Source of the DNA: a virus
Length of the DNA: 32,647 nt
Virus record (IMG/VR): IMGVR_UViG_3300027759_003860
Location: 1-32,647 of that record
Strand: one strand, 5' to 3'
Positions 7,415 to 15,113 of this stretch are shown here, one piece after another (position 1 is the first letter of the stretch; the number at the start of each line of letters is the position of its first letter). The notes below the pieces were generated by a model, which saw only the letters and a program-made list of their open reading frames with translations, did no database searches and was not told where the DNA came from. The translations under genes were made by a program, and so were the position numbers.

Positions 7415-8359
7415 TTAGCTGAGACGGGTGAGGTAGAGGGCTGCACCGGCCTTGGCGACGATGGCCGAGCCGGAGATCTCTGATGCGAAGCGCACCTGCA
7501 GAGTGCCAGAGGCGCTGGGTTTGATGATGCCCTCGACAATGGCGATGTTGCCGGTGGTAAGGGTGTTCAGGTTGCACGCGGAGGGCGTGTCGTAGGCGGT
7601 TAAACCTTCATTAAGCGTCTGCGTGGTGGCGGTCAGCGGGTAGCTGGATCGGTAGGCCAGGTAGGTCGGTGAGGCGGGGCCGGTGATGCTGAAGCGCGCA
7701 CCCGTGGCGGTGGCTGCGGAGGTGTAGGGGATGACGGCGCGGAAGTGATAGAACTGGCTATATTGCACAGCGGCAGACAGTCCGGTGATGTTGGCAATGG
7801 TGTTGGCGGTGCCGTTGTTGTTTGTGACATCAGCGGTGAGGACGGTGGCGGACGGGATGCCGGGGGCAGTGCTGGAGGCCTCCAGTGGCGTGCCGGTGGT
7901 CGGGAAGGTCTCGCTGCCCTTCCAGATGGTATTGTCCACGAAGAACGACTCGATGACCTGGCTGCGCTGCTGGCCTGCGGTGCTGGTGGTGCGCCAGATG
8001 AGTTGGGCGGAGAGCTCCAAGTATTTCTGCTCGTCGGTGCTGGTGGTGGTGGTGTAAAGCTGGGCCGTGAGGGCAGCGACGTTGTAGTCAATATCGGCGA
8101 CCCAGCGGCTGATGTCCGAGGCCCAGGTAAAGGCTGGAGCACCGGCGAGGATGGGGGCGGCTGCGGCATACTTGCCCTTGGCCTTGATTACAAAAGCGAA
8201 TTCCTCAAGGCCGGTCGGGGTCACGGGTGCGCCATCGCGCGTGTCGTAGATTTCAATGCGTGAGCCTTCACCGTAAGTCTGGCGCAGAGTGGTGATGGGC
8301 TGCGTGTAGCCGGGGCTGGTGATGAGCTGGGATGTGGCGCGATCGAGGATGAGTTGCAT
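7415..8359 (-). CDS. Tail-tip/baseplate protein with C-terminal jelly-roll-like domain
   Basis: The product has 314 residues. The N-terminal ~150 residues share the module seen in the next two genes (a strand-rich core, then YLELSAQLIWRTT, then a short WKG linker). The C-terminal ~130 residues have regularly spaced strands with ending motifs such as IAIVEGIIKPSASGTLQVRF, the look of a small jelly-roll found in many phage tail proteins. It probably forms part of the tip that contacts the host. Its TAA lies 8 nt before the next ATG, within a CTAAC sequence. Confidence 0.6.
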   Translation of the reverse strand: MQLILDRATSQLITSPGYTQPITTLRQTYGEGSRIEIYDTRDGAPVTPTGLEEFAFVIKAKGKYAAAAPILAGAPAFTWASDISRWVADIDYNVAALTAQLYTTTTSTDEQKYLELSAQLIWRTTSTAGQQRSQVIESFFVDNTIWKGSETFPTTGTPLEASSTAPGIPSATVLTADVTNNNGTANTIANITGLSAAVQYSQFYHFRAVIPYTSAATATGARFSITGPASPTYLAYRSSYPLTATTQTLNEGLTAYDTPSACNLNTLTTGNIAIVEGIIKPSASGTLQVRFASEISGSAIVAKAGAALYLTRLS

Positions 8360-8398
8360 GAGAGGAAAGAGGGGAATGACAAATGACGAAATCAGCGG

Positions 8399-8797
8399 TT
8401 AGGCGTTAGAGTCTGCTTGTCGTTTTTTACCGATGAGGAAAAGGATGTGCTCGTGCAGGGCCTTCAGGTCGGAGACGAAGACGAGCACGATGGGCAGGCT
8501 GAGCGGGTAGGGGTTCTGCACGGCCTCGGTGCCGAGAGCCTCGAAGACGTGATCCTTGAAGGCGTGCAGGTCGGGGCGCAGCACGAGCCCGGCGGCGCGG
8601 GCGGGGCGGAAGGGCTGGGGTTGTTTGCCCTCGTTGGGGCTTTGCTCGCCTAACGTGAAGTCACGCACGCCCTGCGGCGGGATGTAGGCGGCACCGAGCT
8701 GGGGGAAGAGCCAGCGCATGTATTCGCGCAGCATGGACTGCATCAGCAGGCCAGTGCTGGCGGTCCATTCAAAAGGCTGGGTCTTGCGCGCGGCCAT
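8399..8797 (-). CDS. Hypothetical tail-region protein
   Basis: The product has 132 residues, with a basic C-terminus and a hydrophobic stretch (about 100-122) that reads more like a buried helix and strand than a membrane segment. No family is recognised. It starts 3 nt after the preceding stop (TAA then CC then ATG), so it is co-translated with the tail protein upstream. Its place after the tape measure suggests a tail-tip component. Confidence 0.6.
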   Translation of the reverse strand: MAARKTQPFEWTASTGLLMQSMLREYMRWLFPQLGAAYIPPQGVRDFTLGEQSPNEGKQPQPFRPARAAGLVLRPDLHAFKDHVFEALGTEAVQNPYPLSLPIVLVFVSDLKALHEHILFLIGKKRQADSNA

Positions 8798-8800
8798 GGG

Positions 8801-9685
8801 TTAGAGGGTCGGGATGAAGATCGGGTTGTATTCGTAGGTGTAGGTGTAGAGATAGAGCTCTTTATCGAGCACGCGCTCGGACTGCACACCGCTGAGCTTC
8901 CACCCCGCCGGGTAGTTGTAGGTGAAGCCAGAGGCGAACCAGCGGGTGTCGTCAAAAATGTTGTAAATTGCCGGGATGTATTCAGGCGTGAGAGTCAGCC
9001 CGACGCGGTCAGTGCGTGGAGCAGTGGTGCTGAGCTCGGTCTTGACCAGGTTGACCTTGCTGACATCGAAGGAGCCCTTGCGGCTAGTTGCCCAGCCATT
9101 CCAATTGCCATCTTCATCGGTGAAAGTTTGAGGGGTGACGGAGCCGAGTGTGACGCCGCCGGTGGTGCTGATGTTCTGGCCGTTGACGGTGACTTTCCAA
9201 GTGGCTGGCTTTGGGTTGCCGGAGCCGTCGAGAATGATGCCGCGATAGGTGCAGGTGACGCGCCAGATGTGGCCGTTGAGGTCTTCCTTGGTGTCGAGTG
9301 AGACTAACCAGAGATTGGGCTGCGTGGGGTGGACACTGCCGATGGTATAGGCGTCTGGGTCGGAGGTGAGCCAGACCTGCGGGCCTTCGTCCCAGCCTTC
9401 GGCGGGAGAGGTGAGGCTGGAGCTTTCGAGCTTGTCGCGGCCGCTGCGCAGGCCTTCGGCGGTGATGTCGTGCAGCCAGCCGGGGCCGTCTTTCTTGCTC
9501 ACGCATTCTTTAATGCGCATGTGCGGGAAGGCGGGCAGGGCGCCGCCATCGCGGAAGGTGTCCTCTGCATCGGTGCGGATGGTGCGGCGGAGTGAGTCGA
9601 GCGCGCGGCTGCGTTTAGTGACCTCCAGGGTGGGGAGTTCAAGGTAGCGGGCGTTTCCGTGCTCGATGTAATAAGGAACGCTCAT
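8801..9685 (-). CDS. Putative distal tail / tail-tip protein
   Basis: The product has 294 residues, rich in Trp, Tyr and Thr, with probable beta-sandwich character (many alternating hydrophobic residues) and two Asn/Gly-rich turns. It is the first gene after the tape measure, the place of distal tail or minor tail proteins in siphophages. I see no clear homolog of lambda M, L, K, I or J here or further on. It starts 2 nt after the tape-measure stop, inside CCTAACTATG. Confidence 0.6.
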   Translation of the reverse strand: MSVPYYIEHGNARYLELPTLEVTKRSRALDSLRRTIRTDAEDTFRDGGALPAFPHMRIKECVSKKDGPGWLHDITAEGLRSGRDKLESSSLTSPAEGWDEGPQVWLTSDPDAYTIGSVHPTQPNLWLVSLDTKEDLNGHIWRVTCTYRGIILDGSGNPKPATWKVTVNGQNISTTGGVTLGSVTPQTFTDEDGNWNGWATSRKGSFDVSKVNLVKTELSTTAPRTDRVGLTLTPEYIPAIYNIFDDTRWFASGFTYNYPAGWKLSGVQSERVLDKELYLYTYTYEYNPIFIPTL

Positions 9686-9687
9686 AG

Positions 9688-11415
9688 TTAGGCGGCACCG
9701 GTGAGGGTGGTGAGGATCTGCTGGATGACCTGCAAAGCGGTCTGCTGGGTGGTGGTGTCACCACTGGCCCCAGGCTTGTCAGCACTGGCTGCGGCGGCAC
9801 GGGCGGCGAGGGGATTACCTGCGCCACGGTTTGGATCGGCTCCGTAGAGGTGCTCCTGGCGCTGAAAGGCGCCACCCTGACGGGCGCGGCTGAAGCCCAT
9901 GATCTTGGACTCACCTTCGGGCTTTGCTGTGTCGCCAGGGGTGGTCTGTCCGCGTTGGTCGGCCTTCTCCTGCAGGGATTGCATTTTAGTGGCAGCGGCG
10001 GTGGCTTGGTCCTTGCCGAGCCCGGTCTGCGCCATGATCTGGGCGGTGCGCTGGCGAATGGCTTCCTCCCTTTCGAGAGCTTTCACGAGATTGGTCTGGC
10101 CATTGGCTTTGGCCGCCAGCAGGGCCATCTCACCGGCGAGATCGCGTGAGGCTGCGAGCTGCTCCTGCTTCTCTTTTTCCATGGTTATGGTCTGCTCCCA
10201 CCAGGCTTCTTTCTCGGCGGCTTTGGCCTTGGCTTCGGCCTCGCTGTTGCCTGCGTCTTTTTCACGCATGCCACCGGAGATGGCATTGAGCTGCTCCTGC
10301 ATGGCGAGGATCTGCTGGAGTCGCTCGAAAGTCTTGTCGACACTGCCGGTGCCTGCTTTGAGCTGGGCAGCGGCGAAGGCCTCCATGCCCTGCACGGTGG
10401 CATCAAAGAACTGGCCACCAGAGGCGCGCATCTCGTCGATCTTCTGCTTCTGCATCTCGGTGATGGCGGCGAGCTTTTGCTCGGGGGCCAGGCGAGAGAG
10501 TGCCTGCTGGGTGATGGCTTCCTGGATGGTTTTGACGCGGCCCAGGGCGGTCTCTTTTTCTTTGGCGGCGGCGGCGCTGGTCTTGGCGTCTTCTTTTTCC
10601 TGCGCAGAGGCGGCGGCGGCGACTCGGTTGGCCTCCTGCGCGGAGGCGGCACCGGCGCGGTCTTTTTCACTTTGGACAGCAGCGGCATCTGCACCGTCGG
10701 GGGTGCTAAAAGCATCGGCGAATGAGGCACCGCCGAGCATGGCCCCGACACCCTGACCGAGACCGATCAGGGCACCGACTCCGGCCTTGGTGCGCGAGAT
10801 GAATCCATCGACCTTATCATTGAGCGCGGCCATGCTTTGAACGGCTGAATCTGCCACCACGGGCGCATTGGCAAACATGCCTTCGAGGCCTTCTTTGCCT
10901 GCGGCGAAAAGTGGGATCAAATCGCCTGCGGACTTGCCCATGAGGTCGAGGATGTCGTTGTAGCCGGTGCCGGACTGGCGTGCCTGGCTAAACGCACCGC
11001 TGAGGGCCACGAGCTTTTCATCGAGCGGCATGGCCGCGAGTGACTCGGCGGTTAGACCGAAATGGGCGAGAGCCTCGGCGGCCTTGGTGTTCTCGACATC
11101 GCCCAGGGCTTTTTCCAGCTTCAGGGCCGAGCCAGCGACGGAGTCCATGCTGGTGCCAGCCTGCTCAGCGGCAAAGGTGACGCGCTGGATTGTGTCGGTG
11201 CTTTCACCGAGCTTAAGAGCCGTGTCGGCGAGGTCGTCAAAGTGACCCAAGGTGCCTTTAATGGCGCCACCGAGAGCGCCGAGGCCGAGCATGCCGCTGA
11301 GGTTAGGCATGGCCTTTGCGGCCTTGGCTCCGAAGCCACTGAGCTTGGTTTCGAGCTGAGTGAGACCGCGATCGACCGCGCTGGCATTAAAGCCGAATTC
11401 AATGATGGCCGACAT
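9688..11415 (-). CDS. Tail tape measure protein
   Basis: The product has 575 residues, mostly alpha-helical. Residues 1-130 read like the start of phage tape measures (FGFNASAVDRGLTQLETKL, then a Gly/Ala-rich hydrophobic patch at about 38-53). About 195-240 holds another hydrophobic Gly-rich segment, and 245-480 is a long Ala/Glu/Lys/Gln-rich coiled-coil region. Such proteins set tail length and may help DNA pass the membrane. At about 1.5 A per helical residue the tail would be near 86 nm. It lies downstream of the G/GT chaperone genes as in lambda, though two small genes intervene. Confidence 0.85.
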   Translation of the reverse strand: MSAIIEFGFNASAVDRGLTQLETKLSGFGAKAAKAMPNLSGMLGLGALGGAIKGTLGHFDDLADTALKLGESTDTIQRVTFAAEQAGTSMDSVAGSALKLEKALGDVENTKAAEALAHFGLTAESLAAMPLDEKLVALSGAFSQARQSGTGYNDILDLMGKSAGDLIPLFAAGKEGLEGMFANAPVVADSAVQSMAALNDKVDGFISRTKAGVGALIGLGQGVGAMLGGASFADAFSTPDGADAAAVQSEKDRAGAASAQEANRVAAAASAQEKEDAKTSAAAAKEKETALGRVKTIQEAITQQALSRLAPEQKLAAITEMQKQKIDEMRASGGQFFDATVQGMEAFAAAQLKAGTGSVDKTFERLQQILAMQEQLNAISGGMREKDAGNSEAEAKAKAAEKEAWWEQTITMEKEKQEQLAASRDLAGEMALLAAKANGQTNLVKALEREEAIRQRTAQIMAQTGLGKDQATAAATKMQSLQEKADQRGQTTPGDTAKPEGESKIMGFSRARQGGAFQRQEHLYGADPNRGAGNPLAARAAAASADKPGASGDTTTQQTALQVIQQILTTLTGAA

Positions 11416-11484
11416 GGATGAGGAGGGGGTTCCTCACGGGCGGTGTGTCAAAGAGGGAGCAGATGCTTCCCGGTCTTGAGGTGA

Positions 11485-11865
11485 CTATATGGAAAGTTGT
11501 TCTGGATAATCACTGTTAGCCAGCCTGAGCAGCACGTCCGCGTGGCAGGCCGTTCCCGGCTTGCACCAGCACGCGAGATTCTTGCCGCGCAGTTCTTTGA
11601 GGTTGTCGAGCATCCACTGTTTTCGGTCTGCGATTCCAGCCGTCACGCCTTCGACCGTGAGCCACGTTCTGAACGCGCCGACCGCGAGGGTTTGTGACCG
11701 CTCCGGCGTGACCTTGAATGGGTTTCCCCACTTCGATGGTTGCGAGACGACCACGGTATTCGGCGGCAGTTTCGCGCCAGCTTTCCGCGAGAGTTGCACG
11801 CGATGCGGGCTGGCTAACCACGTGCTGCTGCCAACAGGGTGGGGCGATTGAGTCTCAGTGTTCAT
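11485..11865 (-). CDS. DUF4326 family protein
   Basis: The product has 126 residues from the ATG at 11865. Conserved DUF4326 features are visible: PNTVVVSQPSKWGNPF (about 35-50) and, near the C-terminus, GKNLACWCKPGTACHADVLL (about 94-113) with C99, C101, C107, H108 and D110. The family is common in phages; no function is established that I can cite, though the Cys/His cluster looks catalytic or metal-binding. It sits between the tail chaperone and the tape measure, where lambda has nothing, so it is likely an inserted accessory gene. Local strand composition is less G-biased than its neighbours. Confidence 0.8.
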   Translation of the reverse strand: MNTETQSPHPVGSSTWLASPHRVQLSRKAGAKLPPNTVVVSQPSKWGNPFKVTPERSQTLAVGAFRTWLTVEGVTAGIADRKQWMLDNLKELRGKNLACWCKPGTACHADVLLRLANSDYPEQLSI

Positions 11866-11916
11866 CGTTGCCTTTCTTCGCCCCACCCTGCGGCAGAGCT
11901 TGGTCGTTATGCTGAA

Positions 11917-12126
11917 TCAATAGTTGCCGTCGCATAAGATTCTCACGCCCTCCTCGTCGGTGGTGATAAGCTCCATGTCGATTTCCTCCGCGTCGGCAGG
12001 CAGTCCGTGCGCTTCCAGTTTTGCGTTGAGGATAGCCGTTGCGATGTCCGCCGTGGGAGCCACGATGACAGCGGCGGTTCCCACTGGGTAGAAGCCTGAG
12101 AATTGGTTGTTGGTGTATATGTTCAT
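11917..12126 (-). CDS. Small hypothetical protein (inserted with DUF4326 gene)
   Basis: The product has 69 residues from the ATG at 12126; a longer frame upstream (to 12378) runs antiparallel to nothing real and has shadow composition. The sequence is acidic, with a central Ala/Ile-rich helix and a Cys near the end. No family is recognised. It lies between the GT chaperone and DUF4326, so it probably belongs to the same inserted pair. Confidence 0.6.
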   Translation of the reverse strand: MNIYTNNQFSGFYPVGTAAVIVAPTADIATAILNAKLEAHGLPADAEEIDMELITTDEEGVRILCDGNY

Positions 12127-12172
12127 TTTTCGTGTTTTCGGAGATTTCAAAGAGCATAACTCGACGTTCCAT

Positions 12173-12406
12173 CTACCCTCTTCTCGACTTGAAGAAATCG
12201 GTGATGCGGGACCACCAGCGGCCGCGCTTGCTGAGGGCTGGGTCTGGCCAGATGAGGGGCTCGCCATCGGCGGTGCGGCCTGCGTGGATGAGCTCGCGGC
12301 CGGTGGCGAGGGGGACATGATGGAGGATCTGATCATAATTAAAAAGGCCGGGGGCGGCCCTCGATAGGAGCACCACATAGGATGCCTCAGTCGAGGGCAG
12401 GGCTAG
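12173..12406 (-). CDS. T-like part of the GT tail assembly chaperone (made by -1 frameshift)
   Basis: This frame is open from the slippery site at 12412-12406 to a TAG at 12173-12175, adding 77 residues to G for a 227-residue fusion. It has only a GTG (12376) as a possible independent start and no Shine-Dalgarno sequence, so frameshifting is the better explanation. The part is Trp- and Arg-rich near its end (WPDPALSKRGRWWSRITDFF). In lambda the T portion of gpGT recruits the tail tube protein while G holds the tape measure; the gene order here agrees. Confidence 0.8.
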   Translation of the reverse strand, partial: LALPSTEASYVVLLSRAAPGLFNYDQILHHVPLATGRELIHAGRTADGEPLIWPDPALSKRGRWWSRITDFFKSRRG

Positions 12407-12412
12407 TTTCCC
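12357..12412 (-). other. Programmed -1 ribosomal frameshift signal
   Basis: On the minus strand the last codons of G read CTG GGA AAC TAG. The bases G GGA AAC (12412-12406) form a perfect X XXY YYZ slippery heptamer in the zero frame, one codon before the stop; lambda uses GGGAAAG at the same place. After a 7-nt spacer come GCCCTCGA (12398-12391) and TCGAGGGC (12364-12357), a perfect 8-bp stem with a 26-nt loop that can pair further (AGGCA with TGCTCCT). Slippage by -1 enters the T frame at CTA (12406). Confidence 0.85.
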
Positions 12413-12855
12413 AGGTCGTCCCCCTTTAGGTCGGAGGGTCGGGAGATGGCGCGTGTGGAGTCGGCGGTGCTGAGGATCTGCAGGGCGATCTCGATGGCGG
12501 GCATCTGGTCGGCGCGGGTCAGCTGCTCATCAGCCCATTGCTCGATCTGATCCATAAGCAGGGCGGCATTCCCGCGCATGGGGTTCCAATCCTCCGGCGT
12601 GTGCAGGCAGAGCCAGAGCAGGATGATGGCCTCCTGCAAAAAGGACTCGGGGTGCTTTCTAACCAGATGGATGGGCAGGGAGTCATTGAGGGCGCGGAGG
12701 CGGAAGTAGAGGGTCTCACGGCGGATGCTGAAGGGCTGCAGCGGCGTGCCCTGCCAGGCGTGGGTGGTGAGGACGGCGGTCTGGCGCTCGGCGGCTGCGG
12801 CGTCGGCGAGCTGCTGATCGATGACGTCGTCTTCAAAGGTGGCTTCGGTGTTCAT
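12403..12855 (-). CDS. Tail assembly chaperone G-like protein
   Basis: The product has 150 residues, acidic at both ends with a helical middle (RETLYFRLRALND, then ALQIL). It has no single diagnostic motif, but its place before the tape measure, its acidic helical nature and the frameshift signal at its very end identify it as the G-type chaperone. Ribosomes that do not slip stop at TAG (12403-12405); those that slip make GT. Its ATG directly follows GCCTAAC with no Shine-Dalgarno sequence. Confidence 0.8.
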   Translation of the reverse strand: MNTEATFEDDVIDQQLADAAAAERQTAVLTTHAWQGTPLQPFSIRRETLYFRLRALNDSLPIHLVRKHPESFLQEAIILLWLCLHTPEDWNPMRGNAALLMDQIEQWADEQLTRADQMPAIEIALQILSTADSTRAISRPSDLKGDDLGN

Positions 12856-12875
12856 GTTAGGCTGGCTGTTGATTG

Positions 12876-13634
12876 TTAGGCGATGCGGAAGTGGCTGCGG
12901 ACCTGATCGAGCAGGTGGCCGCTGGGGTTCTCAGGGAGCAAGGCGCGGCGGTTGCTGTGAGGGGATTTGAGCAGGACTTCACGGGCCTGCTTTTTGCAGT
13001 GGGCGAGCAGGCAAGCATAACTGTAGGCGCCCTGGTAGGCGGAGCAGAGCGGGTGCTGCGGCTGGGTGGTCTCTAGCACCAGGGCGGTCTGACCAGGCAC
13101 GGCGCGGCGGATGAGATCGAGGGTCTGCCACTCGGGAGCGGCACGCATGCCATGGGCTGGCAGGCAGTAGAAGCGGCGGCCCTGCTCACCCTGCATGTCG
13201 ATGACGGGGATGCCGATGACGCCGAGCGCGGCGGCGAGTGGCAGGTCGGTGGTGCGGGGGCCGCGCTGGAGTGAGAGTGTGCTGGGCTCGGTGCCGGGCT
13301 CATACTGCCAGGCACCGAGGGCGCAGGAGACGAGGCAGAGCTTGTCTCCGGTGGCCTGAAACTTGAGCAGGGCGCTGTAGTTATGCGCGGCGCGCAGGGC
13401 CTGCAGGAAGGGGTGCAGCGGGTCACTGGCGAGCAAGCTGCCTGTGCCGTAGGCGTTGCGCAGGCCATCGCGGTCTAACTGTGACCACTGCGAGGTGGGG
13501 CTGATGCTGAAGCGCTGCTTCAGGGCTTGGCGCAGCTCGATGATCTCGGTCTGCTGGGAGCGGACGATGAAGCCGCAGGCGGCGAAGGCAGCGGCGAGCG
13601 GGGTGGACGCGGTGGACCAGGTAAAGGCTTGCAT
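12876..13634 (-). CDS. Hypothetical tail-module protein
   Basis: The product has 252 residues from the ATG at 13634; the frame is open to 13694 but that extension is intergenic. It looks globular, with a hydrophobic N-terminus (Ala-rich, 10-25), a central GVIGIPVIDMQG segment and several Cys and His. I recognise no family. It is placed between the tail tube candidate and the G chaperone. Its stop is GCCTAAC. Confidence 0.55.
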   Translation of the reverse strand: MQAFTWSTASTPLAAAFAACGFIVRSQQTEIIELRQALKQRFSISPTSQWSQLDRDGLRNAYGTGSLLASDPLHPFLQALRAAHNYSALLKFQATGDKLCLVSCALGAWQYEPGTEPSTLSLQRGPRTTDLPLAAALGVIGIPVIDMQGEQGRRFYCLPAHGMRAAPEWQTLDLIRRAVPGQTALVLETTQPQHPLCSAYQGAYSYACLLAHCKKQAREVLLKSPHSNRRALLPENPSGHLLDQVRSHFRIA

Positions 13635-13711
13635 GGGCAAGGATGGATGAGGACTGAGTGCAGTGCCGGGAGAGTCCCGACTGAGCCGCTGCACCGGCTA
13701 AGTCTAACCGA

Positions 13712-14122
13712 TTACGCGACCGCGATGAACGGGCGATAAGTGAAGGGCACGCTGATCGTGGTGCCTTCTCCATCCGCATGGTCACGGGTCGGGTTGCCGA
13801 CAATGGTGACATTGTCGGAGTCGATCTCGAAGCCGTGGATGTCATCGCCATCTGCCACATTGAGCAGAGTGGTGGCGGTGCCTGGGTGGATGTTCCCAAG
13901 GCCGTGCGCCTGCCCAAGGGCATTGCGTGAGGGGCGGCCTTTGATTTCACCTTCAAGGCGGGGATCTTCCCAGCGCTCATATTCGACGGCGCGCTGATCA
14001 CCTTTGTGGGTGACTTGGTCGCGCATGGGTTTCAGGCTGACATCGGTGACCATGAGCCCGGTCTCGTCCTTGAGTCCGTAGCTGGGCTTGACGCCGTGTT
14101 CGATGAGGGGTTCAAGGGGCAT
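13712..14122 (-). CDS. Putative tail tube (major tail) protein
   Basis: The product has 136 residues from the ATG at 14122. It is strand-rich with a polar surface (EIKGRPS, then FEIDSDNVTIVGN and TISVPFTYRPF), which suits a tail tube fold. Position also fits: after the U-like terminator and before the G chaperone, where lambda has V. Similarity is not strong enough to name a family, and it is shorter than lambda V, lacking any extra Ig domain. Confidence 0.45.
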   Translation of the reverse strand: MPLEPLIEHGVKPSYGLKDETGLMVTDVSLKPMRDQVTHKGDQRAVEYERWEDPRLEGEIKGRPSRNALGQAHGLGNIHPGTATTLLNVADGDDIHGFEIDSDNVTIVGNPTRDHADGEGTTISVPFTYRPFIAVA

Positions 14123-14160
14123 GAGAGAGAAGTGGCGTGGGGGTGGTCTAACTGAAAGGA

Positions 14161-14634
14161 TTACTGAGCAGCGGCCGTGCCGTGCAGGACGCGAGGCTTG
14201 AGCACGCACTTGGTGGTGGACTTGGCCACGAGGATCAGGAGGGGATACTCACCGACGCTGATGTCTGCACTCGGGGCGATGCCGCCAGCGGTGCCGCTGA
14301 GGACATAGACGGGGGCGGTCATGCTGAGTGTGGCGCCGAGAGTCAGATCGGGATCTTCAGTGACGACATTGAGCGGCTGGCCGGAGCTTGCGTTATGGGC
14401 GGCGACACCGACGATGCCGATGAGAGTGGAGTCGTCCGCATCAGCGAGCACATATTTGCCCGTGCTGGCGGATGTGACGACGACCTGACCTGCGGTGATC
14501 GTGGCACCGGCGATGCCAGTGAGGTATTTAGCCTTTGTGCTGGGGACAAAGTTGGCGGCGGTGATGCTCAAATCAGCGGCGAAGCCGGAGATGCAAGCGA
14601 CGAAGATGAAGAGGAAGGCGAGGATGTTTTTCAT
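14161..14634 (-). CDS. Decoration-like (DUF2190-type) protein with Sec signal peptide
   Basis: The product has 157 residues from the ATG at 14634. Residues 1-20 are a convincing Sec signal peptide: K2, a hydrophobic core LAFLFIFVACI, and a cleavage region SGFAA. The mature part (AGQVVVTSASTGKYVLADAD, then IGIVGVAA and NASSGQPLNVV) follows the pattern of small capsid decoration proteins. A signal peptide on a protein inside the head-tail gene block is odd. It may be exported during infection or lysogeny, or the decoration fold may be reused for a surface role. An alternative start at 14661 would only lengthen the N-terminus. Confidence 0.6.
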   Translation of the reverse strand: MKNILAFLFIFVACISGFAADLSITAANFVPSTKAKYLTGIAGATITAGQVVVTSASTGKYVLADADDSTLIGIVGVAAHNASSGQPLNVVTEDPDLTLGATLSMTAPVYVLSGTAGGIAPSADISVGEYPLLILVAKSTTKCVLKPRVLHGTAAAQ

Positions 14635-14657
14635 GGGGCGGTGATGAGTGGTGGATG

Positions 14658-15107
14658 TCAAAGCGCGAGCACTTGCACGCCGACCTGCAGCGCGGCGAAG
14701 AGGGTGCTGGTGGCGGCCTGCTCGTCACGTTTCACATCATCCGGCGTGGGGTGAGCGATGAAGTGCAGAGTCCAGCCGGTGCGCAGGGTGATGGCGGCGG
14801 TGGCGATGTAATCGTAGAGGGCGGGCTCATCAGCGAGCAGGCTGTTGATGGCCTTCAGCGCGGAGTCGGCGGCGAGCTGCGCGGCGGTGGCGGCGGGCTC
14901 GGGCGCGACATTGACGCTGACGATGATGATGCATGTGCGGAGGCGTGAGCCAGTGCGCTCGTCAGCGCGCACGACGATGCCAGGGGTGATGAGGGTTGTG
15001 CCATCATCCTGGCGGGTGATCGGCCAGGCGGGGACGCCTGCTGCAGTGGCGGCAGCGGTGCCGAGGTAGCCTTGGATAATGGTGGCGAGCTGGGTGGTGA
15101 GGGTCAT
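14658..15107 (-). CDS. U-like tail terminator protein
   Basis: The product has 149 residues. Its pattern of helix, strand, helix and strand with a final AHPTPDDVKRDEQAA segment resembles the minor tail proteins that close the tail tube end. Position between the Z-like gene and the tail tube candidate is that of lambda U. Its TGA stop is part of a TTTGACA motif that stands 27 nt before the next start. Confidence 0.55.
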   Translation of the reverse strand: MTLTTQLATIIQGYLGTAAATAAGVPAWPITRQDDGTTLITPGIVVRADERTGSRLRTCIIIVSVNVAPEPAATAAQLAADSALKAINSLLADEPALYDYIATAAITLRTGWTLHFIAHPTPDDVKRDEQAATSTLFAALQVGVQVLAL

Positions 15108-15113
15108 GGAATT

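Noticed and set aside
9899-10756. A 285-codon + strand frame opposite the tape measure
   Set aside because: Ser/Ala/Cys-rich shadow of the Ala/Glu-rich coiled coil.
12173-12376. T as an independent gene starting at GTG 12376
   Set aside because: No ribosome site precedes it, and the frame is open back to a perfect slippery heptamer in the G gene, so a frameshift fusion explains it better.
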